From Anaeramoeba flamelloides (taxonomy: Eukaryota > Metamonada > Anaeramoebidae): 64,000 bases of DNA. Location of the stretch: the NCBI GenBank assembly GCA_027625915.1, contig JANTQA010000032.1:12540001-12604000 (forward strand), in the 5' to 3' direction. This document shows, one piece after another, positions 30,973-42,079 of this stretch. Within the stretch, counting starts at the first letter, position 1, and every line of letters starts with the position of its first letter. Both the position numbers and the translations under genes were made by a program. The notes beneath the pieces are model-generated. The model was not told the origin of the DNA, made no database searches, and saw nothing but the letters and a program-made list of their open reading frames with translations.

Positions 30973-31790
30973 AATAACAGTTTTTTTAATACAATCTTAT
31001 GGTAGGGGATTTTCTTTGATGGATCAATTATTAAAAATTAGTTCAAAAAATTCGACTATTTTTGAGATCTCCAAAACTAATACTTGAATTTCTATAAGAA
31101 AATAGATTTAAATTGTGTTTGTTCTTTTGATTGAAAATAATATAATGGGTTATTATTTGAAGTTAATTTGTTTCTTCTTTTAATTGATTTTAGTTTTAAT
31201 TTTCAGTTTCAGGTTAAATGTTCCCAATGAAAAACCATGTTTTACTTTTTTTCCACAACTGATATTAGATAGTCAACATGATTTAATTCCCTGTCTTTCA
31301 AATTTGAAATATTTTTAAAAAACCTAAAACTGACCAGAAAATTATGAACTAATAAATTACCAAAGAATTTTTTTTTTGTGCCAAACAGAGACAAAAAAGT
31401 CAATTTCTATAGCTGATCGTTATTTCAAGTTAGGTTTGGAATGGAATAATAATTTACCATCCAAACCGAACACCAAGGTATTGTACTAAAGTCCTTTTTA
31501 CATATTGTTTCAATTAACTCAGAAACTATTTTTGATCAAAAATAAAACAAAAAAGACAATTAATGAGGAATAATTTTATTTAAAAGTGATGATAAAAAAT
31601 GATAGTAAAAGAAATAATGGTAAAATGTATTCTAAAATAATTGTAAAAGTAAGCTTTGAATAAAGATTAATATAAAATTTCAAGTCTAGAGACCTGAAGA
31701 CAAAAAAGAAAAATTAAACATATCAAAAAAGTGAAAAAAAATTTCGAAATTGAAAAATAATATTTAAAAAATTATATAATGTTTTGATGT

Positions 31791-32459
31791 TTAATAAAAT
31801 CCATATACCCATTCTTGGTAAACACCGTCTTGTTCGAAACAGGTTTCACCTTGGATCATAGTTGAAGATTCCCAATCGTCACATTCAAGATCTGAGTAGA
31901 CTTTATAGATGAAGTAGTCTTGACAGCAATTGTATTTGATTTTGTATGAATATTCGCCACCTTTTTGATAGCATTGGTTAATAACAACTGCATCAGAACT
32001 GAAGTCACCTTCGCATGCTGTGTTGGTTCCGTAAATGTGTTTTTCAACATATTTAAGATGATTTTTTCTTTTTCTTTTTAATTCAAAGTTTTCGGACCAA
32101 ATCTCACCTGGTTCGTCGGATGGGTAGCAGATATTAAGTGGTTGTACCTTGCCCAATTGGCATTGTGTACAGTCTGTACCCAAAGTACAAAAGTACATGT
32201 CGATATTAGTATGATTGGTGTTGACCATGAATAAGTCAATTGGCATTCCATGTGGTCTGGAAAGACAGTGGTTGAGCAAAAGTGGGACAGTTGTTTTGGA
32301 GTCTTGACAGTAGAGATCACTATAGACACTTGAGACCGCATAATAGACCCAATTATTATGATGGCACCCTAAGGGGAAGTCCTTGATCGAGACATTGCTT
32401 TGTTCAGTGTTTTGTGCTGAGACAAAAATAATGAGAACCAATAAGAAGAGAAGTTTCAT
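31791..32459 (-). CDS. Secreted cysteine-rich protein of unknown function
   Basis: Single exon of 222 residues. It opens with a clear signal peptide (MKLLFLLVLIIFVSAQ). The mature part has 13 cysteines, including a CTLGTDCTQC cluster (91-100) and a CC pair (178-179), plus NxS/T sites such as NVS (22-24) and NHT (82-84), so it is expected to enter the secretory pathway and be disulfide-bonded and glycosylated. The motif VYSDLxCxD occurs twice (45-53 and 187-195), each followed some 10-15 residues later by another cysteine, so the protein may be an internal duplication. A dibasic KRKRK stretch (128-132) lies between the halves and could be a processing site. No known domain is recognised, and no membrane anchor follows. 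Confidence 0.82.
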   Translation of the reverse strand: MKLLFLLVLIIFVSAQNTEQSNVSIKDFPLGCHHNNWVYYAVSSVYSDLYCQDSKTTVPLLLNHCLSRPHGMPIDLFMVNTNHTNIDMYFCTLGTDCTQCQLGKVQPLNICYPSDEPGEIWSENFELKRKRKNHLKYVEKHIYGTNTACEGDFSSDAVVINQCYQKGGEYSYKIKYNCCQDYFIYKVYSDLECDDWESSTMIQGETCFEQDGVYQEWVYGFY

Positions 32460-33889
32460 AATACAAAGTTTATTTTATAAAAAGTTTTGTAAAGATTAAT
32501 AATTATCAGAAATAAATAATGATTATTATCTGGTTTTTTTTTCTTTTTATATAAAATTATTTACAAAACTCCATTTTACGGATTTGTAATCTATTAGTTC
32601 GAAACAATCTTGTGGTTTCTAAATAAAACAATTATTATTCTTGAAAAAATTTCCATTATTTTTATGATCTAACTTTAGCTTCTTATTTGATAGTAGGAAG
32701 ATTTTGTGTTTGGTGAATTTAGAATAATTTTCTAAATAAAAATTTCCTCTTTTTTTTTTTTCAAAAAATATTTTTTCAACAAATTCTCGCTAAAAAGTGC
32801 TAAATCCTTTGTTATTCCTGAAAAAAAGAAGTTCGGTAAATTCGTTAGATTGACTTTTTTGTTAAAGTTTTTTGCATTAAACTTTTTACTTTTTTCGCTT
32901 TATTTTTTTGGGGGACATTTTTCGATTTTATGAATACACCCAAAAGAAGAGATTTTTCATAATTCTGACAATATACTCCAAAATTTTCAACTTTTGTTTT
33001 TATATTAAAAATGTTCCAACTTTGTTATTTTTGAAGAAATATTTATGCGAATTAAGGACGACACATGGGATTCAAGCTCTGAAAAAAATTATTCAAAAAC
33101 TTGGGGTGTTAGTTCCTATTTTTGTTCTTAATTTTTTTTTAGAATTTTTTTCACAAACAAGCAAATGTTCAAATGAGATGTTTAAAATTGAAAAAAATAA
33201 TAAACACCTAATGATCATATTTTTTTTGTTAACCAAAAAGAATTCAACAAATACCTTCTATTAAGGATTTATTTTTTGCAATTTTTTTTATAATTACAAG
33301 TCAAGATCTGAAATATTATCAAAACTAGTTATAACCTGGAAGGTAAGTGAACAGTTTCATTTGAACGTTTTCTAAATCTTTTCTCAGTTCATTTCGCAGT
33401 AACAAAAGACTACTTTTTCCTTTTAGGAGTAAATGTGAAAAATTTTTATCTTTAATTTTTTTTTTATATTTGATTTGAAAAAGAAAAGAAATAGAACATC
33501 TTTTTCAAACTATTGGGATGTGTGTTTTCTATTTTCCAAAAATAATTTGAATTATGTTTTCAGTAAAGAAAATCAAAAGCAAAAGATTACAAGACAAAAA
33601 TATTTTTTATCAATTCATAGCCCAAATTTCTCGAACTCAAATTTTGTTTGAAGAACTTGTTATGTTTTCCAAAAAAAGTGATTAACAAATTGTTCTCAAA
33701 AATCAACAAATAATTCTGAAAAGAGTTTAATAAAAATCTGAATTATTCATAAAAAAATCTCTCAAATAAAGTTCTATTTATTGTTTTTTTACATCAAATC
33801 ATTTTGCCAAGAAATTAACACCCATACTTTATGAAGAAACTCACATAGAGTTTTCACTCCAAATTTAAAAAATCTCTTTTTGAAATTCG

Positions 33890-34080
33890 TTTACTGGTAT
33901 TTGAAATATTAAATGGGAAAAATATTCTCTGCATTTCAATTTCCTATTTCATTGAGAGCCACACATTACAAACCATCTCCTTTAAAAACTCTAATTTAGC
34001 AAAGAAAAATATGGTAAAGGAAGTGAAAAAATTTTCCCATTTATTATTCAAACATCAGAATGAAACACTTGATCATTATG
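33890..34080 (+). repeat. Dispersed repeat, copy 2 of 3
   Basis: It matches 23640-23830 and 58425-58620. Its shared core is GAAGTGAAAAAATTTTCCCA followed by TTTATTATTCAAA. Confidence 0.45.
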
Positions 34081-35549
34081 GATCTCTATTTTTTTTTAGT
34101 GTCTTAATTTAATTTGTGATTTTATTGTAATCCTAGAAAAGTTCAGATTGAGCAACATAAGTTAAATTGAAAAAAACTCTTTTGAGTCAGTATTTATTTT
34201 GATCAAGGCAAATTGAGAACAAAATATTATGTGTTAAAAGAAAGGTACATTCTTCAGACCTTCAAGTCTTTCAAATGAGTCAACTTTCTATTTCGATCTA
34301 AAAAATTTGTTATTATCAAAATTGATCGCAAATAAACTTATTTTGATTCATTAAAAAAGAATAAAGTGGGTGAAAAAAAGTAAAAAAGGGAAAAAAAATT
34401 AAAACTTAATTTTTTAATTGGTAAAGTTTACCATAAAGGAAAAGACTAATCAAAAAAAAGATGAAAAAAATTAATTTCAGACAATAATACTGTTTAGGTT
34501 TTCCTGCCAAACCAACAAAAACAATTAAAATGACCTTTTTTGGCAAAATCAATAAGTTATGGTTTTGGAGATCTCGAAAAAAGTCAATTTTTCACACAAA
34601 TTTTTTAACATTGAAAGACCAAAGGAAAACCCAATATCAAACGGTAGTATTAAAAAAACTGTTGTTATGTTGAATCCTTCAATTATTCTCAAATTATTTA
34701 TTTTATCTTTTATAAATTGATCTTATTGTCAATTACAGATTTGGTTCTATTAACGAATCAAAAAAATTTTAATTCACTTTTTTCCCCATATTTTTTAAAA
34801 AAAAGCTATTTATATAAACTGTTCTAAAAAATATTTTTCTCTAGAATTAAGAACTTGGTTTCTTTGAGGCTGAAACATATTCCTTTCTTTACTGTTAATT
34901 TCAAATTAAAAAATCAAAAATTCCATTCAGCTTTCCAAAAAAATACACCCTTCTCTAAGAATTAAAAAAATTTATAAAAGTTATCCATTTCTAAAAAAGA
35001 GGAAATTAATAGTCTAAGCATTTTTTTATCGATTTTAAAATTTTATAAGTTGGCAAACATTGTTTTTGCAAAACTTTTTTTGGAAAGCTGAATGAAAATT
35101 TTATTCCTTTTATTTTTCAACAAATAGTATTATTGTTGTTTCTGAATGTGAAAAAAATCAAACTTTTTTCAAAAATACTATAAAAATATCCTAAATGATT
35201 TTCTTTTTTGTCTTCACTTCACAAATAAGGAAGAAACAAAGGTGAATTGACTTTTATTCTTGGTGACTTTGATTTGTGTTCGTTCTCAAAAAAAGGAACG
35301 AGATCGGAGTAAAAAGTTGAGGAAATTAATATATCTTCGAAAGACAATTTCGAAAAAAGAAATCCTAGAAATGTTTTGTCAATTAGTTTCGAAAAGTAGG
35401 AGAAAATTAGTGATTTAAAAACATATTTTAAAAAATAGGAATTATTAATGTTGCTCTAAAGAAACCTGTAATATTCAAAACCACTAAAACAATAAAAAAT
35501 CATTTTTTCAAAAAGTACTTTTTACTTTTTAGTAAATTTTTAAAATTGA

Positions 35550-36710
35550 GAACATTCCTGAAAAATATTTTTTGTGAGTGTCACCAGATATTGAAACTTT
35601 GAAACCAAAACACCATTCACTAGTCTAGTTATGAAAATAATCAAAGTAATTCAAAGTTGAGTCTTTAAATTTTTCGATTTTTTCAAGATTTTTTTTGCTT
35701 AAATTTTTGTTTTTATTAAATTTTGTGTTTTGGATCAAGAAATATGTTTTTAGGAATGATCAAAATTAATCTAAGAATAAACCAAAAATAATAGAACCTA
35801 AAAGGTGTGTATTAAAATCAAACATTTTCTTTTAGAAAGTAAAAACACGAAAGATAACTTTTCCAGATTAATTTGTTGAAACAAAGAAATGAAAAAAAAA
35901 TTAAAATCTAACAAAACCATTTTTGAAGATTGTTTTCTTTTTCTTCTTAACCTGTTAGAGAAACCAAACAAGTATTTACCTTAAATTTCTAGCTCCATTA
36001 CTATTTATCATTATTTTACAGAATGTATTTTTTTCAAATTTACTTTCAAAATTCAATTTTCAAATATTTTTTATCAAACAAAGCCAAAACAAAGAACTCT
36101 ATGTCAAAAATTAAAATAAAGGTGTTGAATTCTCGAAATTAAAAAACAGTTACAAAAGATTCCAGCCCAAAGAAAAAGAAAAATTGAGAAAAAATTTCGA
36201 TCAGATTTAGAATTTTTTTTAGTTCTCATTTAAATTTAAAATAAATAATGACAAAGGCTCAGGAATTCGATCTATAAACAAAATCTTTATTTCTGAAGAT
36301 AAATTTAAAAAATATCCTATTTTCTTAAACCAAAACTAGAATTAGATGAATTAAATGACACTAGGATTTTTAAAATTCATTTGAGAAATACTTTCCAAAT
36401 GAAAAAAACTAATTTGTTTCTCAAAAAATCCAAAAAAAAAAAGTATGTCGATGATGAATTAAAAATAAAACTCAAATTAAGAATAAGTAACTGTGTAAAA
36501 GGTTAAAGATAAGACCAAGATATAAATGATTATTTTTATTTTGTTTTTTATCAATATTTAAATTTTTTTGATTTCCATTTATTAGTGATTATAAAAATAT
36601 ATTATACTAAGTTATATTCCAACTTCTAGTATTTATGAAAATACCAATGTATTTGGTTAAAGAGATGATTTGAATATTTAAGTTTCACTTCAATGGTGTG
36701 AATCAAAAAT
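35550..36710. repeat. 1.1-kb dispersed repeat, copy 2
   Basis: Inverted partner of 17375-18505. Anchors CATTCACTAGTCTAGTTATG near 35615 and CTAGTATTTATGAAAATACC near 36630 are complements of the anchors in copy 1. Only this copy is intergenic. Confidence 0.7.
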
Positions 36711-38540
36711 TTGAAAAATGTGTTTTCTACCTTAATTTAAAAAATACAAAAATTAAGTTAACGAAGTTCAGATCAAGAATTTGGGCAAATTTGTAGTTCC
36801 TAATAATTCCACCAATTAATTTTTTGTTCTCAATTACTATCAATTATGCCCAACAAACAAACAATTTCTTGGTTGGTAAATTCAAATCATTATTAGACAT
36901 TTTGTGGTAAATTATTTTATAAACTTTGCCAATTCCATTCAAACAACCCACAACACCCATCTAAAATAAAAAAAAAGTCTTATTTCTATGATCTGAGCTT
37001 TTTTAAGAATTCTATTTTCTATTTTCTATTTTCGACTAAAAAACCACTAATACACCACCAAAAAAAGTTGTGATTTTCAGTTGCTAAAAAAACACCTTTC
37101 ACTATCAAACAAATTCTTATTTTCTTCTTGTGCTACTAAAAAAATCAAATTTTAAATAAAATATCACACTCAAGCAAAATTATTTTTTTAAGGTTAGTAT
37201 ATTACTTTTTTGAGAATAATTGAAATTAATTTTTTACAATTGTTTTGATTTTATGAATAAAAATTATATATAGCAGTGAAAATTTTACCAGTTCTGAAAA
37301 AAATTCCAAACAAGATTTTTAATTGTGAATATTAGGGAAAATGTTTTGTAATCGCAAATATTTTCAATTAAATCCTTTTTATAAACAACCAAATTTTTTA
37401 TGAGCCACAGTAAAAAACCTACCTGGAGTTCATTAAAGTGGGTGTGTGTATAGAATACTTAAGTAATTGTTTGATAGTATAAGTATATAATCTTTTTTTG
37501 AAAAATAATCAAGTTTTATTGAGGTTTGCTAGGATTTGGAAAATGATAATTTTTATTCTTTTTTTTTTGATTGATTGAATGGTGCATTGAACAAGTGTAA
37601 TTTCATTAATAGCCATTCTAATAAGTGGTGAGTTATAATTTTAAAAAGTTTAAATCTTACAAAAAAAGGATTTAATTGAAAATATTTGAAATTACACATC
37701 AATTTTCTTAATATTCATAATTAAAAATCTTGTCATGGATTTTTTTTTTTCATGATTTGTATTTTTTGTGATACTATATTTCTTTTTTTTATTTGAACAA
37801 AATCTTTTCAAAAACAGTCTCTATTGTTTGAAAAATATTTGATATCTTTGATCATCACTGATACTAATTTTTTTTTTTTTAATAACATAACTTTAAGAAA
37901 TCAATATCAATTTTACTAATGGTTTATAACCTATTTACTTTGACACTTCAATCTGTAAGCCTTTTTTTATAAAAACATGAGTTTTAATTTGAAAAACTGA
38001 TTTCTGAAAGGTGGGTTGATTCTTTTTGCAACAGTAAATTTGAAAAAAAATAAATTGTTTATTCCAAACAAAGTTTAACCAACAAGTAGAAATATTTTCA
38101 AACAATATACAAGTATAGTATTTTTGAAACTTACCCCTTCAACTTTTAAAAAAAAATGAATTCTGAATTAAATTAACAAAATATATTTAATTGACAATCC
38201 CCTATGCTTAAATACCTTGTTGAAATTTGCAACCCTTACGTAAAAAGTAACTAATTGAGATATTTTTATGTATAATGTCTATATTCGAAAAAAAAAAATA
38301 AATTTTCCAAAAGAAGAAGAAGAGAAGGAAAAAAATGAACACTAGATTCTACCAAATGGTCCACGCTTTGAAAACGTATTGTGTTTGTTATAAAAATATA
38401 TATTGTCACACAATTTTACTAATTGTTTTTTTTGATAATTGTGATTTTTTTTTTATATTGTTAAAAACTTTTATTTTGTGTTTGAGTTTAAAAAAAAATA
38501 TAAACAATAAAGAAAATTAGCTTAGTGGGTCATTTTTTGA

Positions 38541-39270
38541 TATTTTTGAAATTAGTTTTCTTTTTTTTTTTTTTTTACGTTATTTGAATTTTGTCAACCA
38601 AAAAATTTGCATCATTTAATATTTTTTTTCATAACAAGATATATCTTTGGTTATGATGCAAATCTTATACAAAAAATAGACAATTACAGTCTATATTTTG
38701 ATAAATCTTGGTTTTTGTTAACTATTGTATATATAAAAGTTGCAAAAAATAGAGTTTTTACAATTTTCAAGATACCTAAAGAGTTCAATGTATTGATTCA
38801 AATTTTGGAAATATCAAGCGAAAAGTATGTTCTGGGATTTGTACTTGAATGCACTTTCAATATAGAACAGTTTGGTGAATACCAATACTTTGTCCAAAAA
38901 ATAATTTTATTTAAAAATTGAAAGATTGATGTATTTGCCAGATGATTTTTTGATTTAAATGTTTATTGTTCTATTAAGATAATCATATTATATATTTATT
39001 ATTACTAAAAGTTGGCTTAAAACATAGATGTTGTTTTATCTTGAAAATTGTAAAAACTCTATTTTTTGCAACTTTTATATGTACAATAACTAAAAAAAAA
39101 AAAATTAATCAAAATATAGACTATAATTGTCTATTTTTTGTATAAGATTTGTACCATAACCAAATATATATCTTTTTATGAAAAAAAATATAAAATGATG
39201 CAAATTTTTTGGTTGACAAAATTCAAATAACGTAAAAAAAAAAAAAAAAAAACTAATTTCAACAATATTA
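38541..39270. repeat. Large foldback element with unique centre
   Basis: Arms of about 234 bp (38541-38774 and 39037-39270) are inverted copies with a few mismatches, sharing for example AAAAAATTTGCATCATTTAA and GTTGCAAAAAATAGAG. They flank a 262-bp centre. The arms begin with TTTTTGAAATTAGTTTTC followed by a poly-T. An open frame (38607-38921, +) runs from the left arm into the centre and ends there. Resembles a foldback DNA transposon or a single large inverted duplication. Confidence 0.8.
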
Positions 39271-41545
39271 CAAAAATTCAAATTTGAAAAAAAAGTTTCA
39301 TAATCTCAATATCAAAAAATTCAAACGTAAAAAAAAGTTTCACAGAATCTCTATTATAAAAAATACATTTCATATAAAATAATTGGGTAATAAAGTGTTT
39401 CTAAGAAAATAATTGAAAAAAAAATAATAAATACCCCTCTGAAAAAAATACAATTAATAAAAAAAAAAGTCTCAAAAGTAAATCCAATTTCAAAATTTTT
39501 GAATTTAAAAATATGAGTATTAAACTTTTTATATTTTATATTTTCTCTTACAAAATTTGTCGAATTTGCAACAAATTATTTTCTTTCATTAAAAAATTGA
39601 AATATTAAATTTGTGGTTATTTCCTTAAAATCTATATATCTATATATATATATAGTAAAGCAATGATTATATAGTATTTTAAAACGAACTGAACCCATTT
39701 GAAAAAAGAAAAAATCTCAATGTGGTCATAAAAATGACCAACGTGTTTTTTTTTTTTGGAACGGGAATTATGAATGCCATACTTATATTTTTTCACAATC
39801 AAAATTGTGAATTGAATGTCACTCCAAAAAACATTGTTTTTTTTCGTAAAATCCCCCTGTATTTCATTTTTGATTTTTAGAGGTCATTTGTTGATCAAAT
39901 CCTTGTTGGTTTTTAATTAGTTTTTTTCGTTTCAAAGTCCACTTAAATTTTAATTTCCAATTTCAAAAGGGTATCAATCACCTTATTTTAGATTGTTTTT
40001 ATTTCTTGGATTTTGTTCAAAGTATGTTTATTAAAAGTGGTAATGACTATGCGAAAAAAAAAATTGACATCATTTGTAAAATGGTTTAATTCTTTTTTGA
40101 AGTTAAAAGACACTAAAATTATACATCATGTAAAAAAGGGTATATATATATATATATATATATAAGGGTTTATGATCTTTAAAATGATAAAAAAAATTTA
40201 TTTATTTAATATGTGGGTATATATAAATTGGTGCATTATTAAAACAACACATATCATAGATCTAAAAAGTGGTAAGAAAATATATTCAATTATTGAAAAT
40301 TGATTTCACTCTCAAAAAAATCCAAGTCTTTAATTTCTTTTGATATATTATAATATGACTTAGAATCCGGGGATAATGTACTCTTTGCCCAAATCTTAAA
40401 ATCGATTCATTATCAAAAAAAAAGCAATATTTAGGAGCCAAGTTGTTTTTTTAAATGATTGGGAAGATCAAGTTAATAGAACCAGAAAGAAGGTAAAGAT
40501 AAAAAATGTTTTCATTGATCAAGTTTACCACTCACTAACAAAATAAAATTTTATTCACCATTTCTCATTTTATTTTTTTTTAAACTCATATTTCGCTTTA
40601 GTACAGAGAGGGTTGCACACACCCAATTGTAAACAAAAACGTGAGTGTTCTCACTTTTCAAGAACTGTAAATGTAACCTAAAATTTCATAATCCATTTTT
40701 ATAAAAATAAAAGTCCTCTAATCAACCTGAAATACATAAAGTATTCCAACTTCAAGACTCATTATTTCATCATTGCCATTTAAATAGAACCAATAGATAC
40801 CTTTTACTTCTTGAATTGTTTTATTTATTGCTAAAACAATAGCTTATTTTAGTACATTATCACCGGACTCAAATCACATTTTAAAAATTTTTTTGAAATT
40901 TATTTCTTTAATTTTCAAAAACAAGTCCCATTCCATTCATTCCTCATCAAATTATAAAACTTTTGTTTTGAAACTGATCAGCTTAAAATTTTTTTTACGA
41001 GAAAAAAATTACACACTATAAAGTTGGTATTTTTGAAAAAAATATGTTTGAAAAACGTAAAGCACTTCATTTAAAAATTGAAGGAATGCTTTATTGAACA
41101 AAATACCCAAAAGAAAAAATAAATAAAATAGTACTGACATTGTAACGTAAGACATATAAAAATATTTTTTCATAATCTTTCCTTTAGAATTTTAAAGTAA
41201 AACTAACTTTTTTTATTTGTCTTTATTAAATTGTTAAACAACCAATTTAAAGTTACTCAAAATTGGCCTTTTTTTAATAATTCGACAGAAAACAATAAAA
41301 AAAAACTATATAAAATTGTTAAAAGTGGAACTGGCTGCATTTAAAACAAAAATCTTAAATTCCAATAACAACTTTGTTTATTTTTCAATTTTTCAATATT
41401 TGATTTTGTTTTAAAATTATGATATTTTGAAGACAAATATTATTTTTTCATTTTTTTCAGATAGAAAATGCTAAAATTATTTTAACTCTTTGTAAATAAG
41501 CAAAATTTCAGTGTTTATTCAAAAAATAGAATAATTAATTCTTAT

Positions 41546-41552
41546 AAAAAAA
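41546..41552 (-). terminator. Pol III oligo-T terminator of the 5S gene
   Basis: Seven consecutive T residues on the minus strand directly follow the closing helix of the 5S rRNA. Confidence 0.85.
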
Positions 41553-41673
41553 GTGTTCAACACCAAGTGTTCGCGAGAGGTTCCCCGTCTCACTAAATAG
41601 CTTAGCCCTCAATTCGTTTATCTTCGGGGTTCGGAATGTGTCCCGGATTATTAAATTGGGTGTGGCCGAACAC
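41553..41673 (-). rRNA. 5S ribosomal RNA
   Basis: The 121-nt minus-strand sequence begins GTGTTCGGCCACACC and ends GGTGTTGAACAC. Its two ends form a 9-bp helix I (GTGTTCGGC with GTTGAACAC). Internal 5S hallmarks follow in order: CCGAACCCCGAAGATAA of the loop B/C region, then GGGCTAAGC corresponding to the TFIIIA/box A area, then a GAGACGGGGAACCTCTC arm. An oligo-T terminator follows at once. Length is the normal 5S length. It stands alone, not in a tandem array within this window. Not close enough to any model species for me to name the organism. Confidence 0.93.
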
Positions 41674-42079
41674 ATCCCATCAAAAAGTACATTTTAAAGT
41701 GATCCAAACGTAGTACCAAATAAAAATAAATTTTTTATTATTTATTTTTGTGATTTTCACTTATTAGATCCTTTTCTAATTTCATGACAATTAAAAAATA
41801 AAACAATTAAAATAAAAAAAAATAAATCAATTAAAAAAATTAAAATAAAACAAGGAAAAAAATTAAAAAAAAAAAAAATAAAATCAATCAAGAAAAGTGT
41901 TTATTTTTGAAAATATGATTTTTTCTCAAGTTTCTTTTGAAAAATCCAACTGAATAAAATGTGAATAAAAAAAAAATAAGATAAAAAATAGAAAAAAAAT
42001 TCAAATAAAAAAAAAACCCTAACTAATTTAAATTATTAATAATTAAAAAAAAAAATTAATAATAAAAAAAAAAAAAGAA
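41674..42079. other. Short spacer between 5S and ribophorin II
   Basis: Low-complexity A-rich DNA with AATAAA-like strings. It contains the 3' UTR of the ribophorin gene and the upstream flank of the 5S gene. I see no other feature. Confidence 0.6.

Larger units (their letters stand above)
26085..31790. other. 5.7-kb intergenic region with MITEs
   Basis: It lies upstream of the BTB gene. It holds a short dispersed repeat (26870-26930), a mariner-like MITE nested in a foldback repeat (27240-27800), a decayed MITE copy (28422-28602), a GAGAGAGA run near 29033-29050, and a 126-codon minus-strand frame at 30592-30972 whose status is doubtful. No firm gene. Confidence 0.6.
32460..41552. other. 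9.1-kb gene-free region dominated by repeats
   Basis: This is the longest stretch without a recognised gene. It contains dispersed repeats at 33890-34080, 35075-35135 and 35550-36710, a large foldback at 38541-39270, and TA microsatellites at about 39640-39655 and 40141-40164. Open frames such as 32908-33264 are phenylalanine/lysine-rich and look non-coding. Confidence 0.6.

Noticed and set aside
32908-33264. 118-codon plus-strand frame
   Set aside because: Phe/Lys/Leu-rich, as expected by chance in this AT-rich DNA. No domain or conserved stretch.
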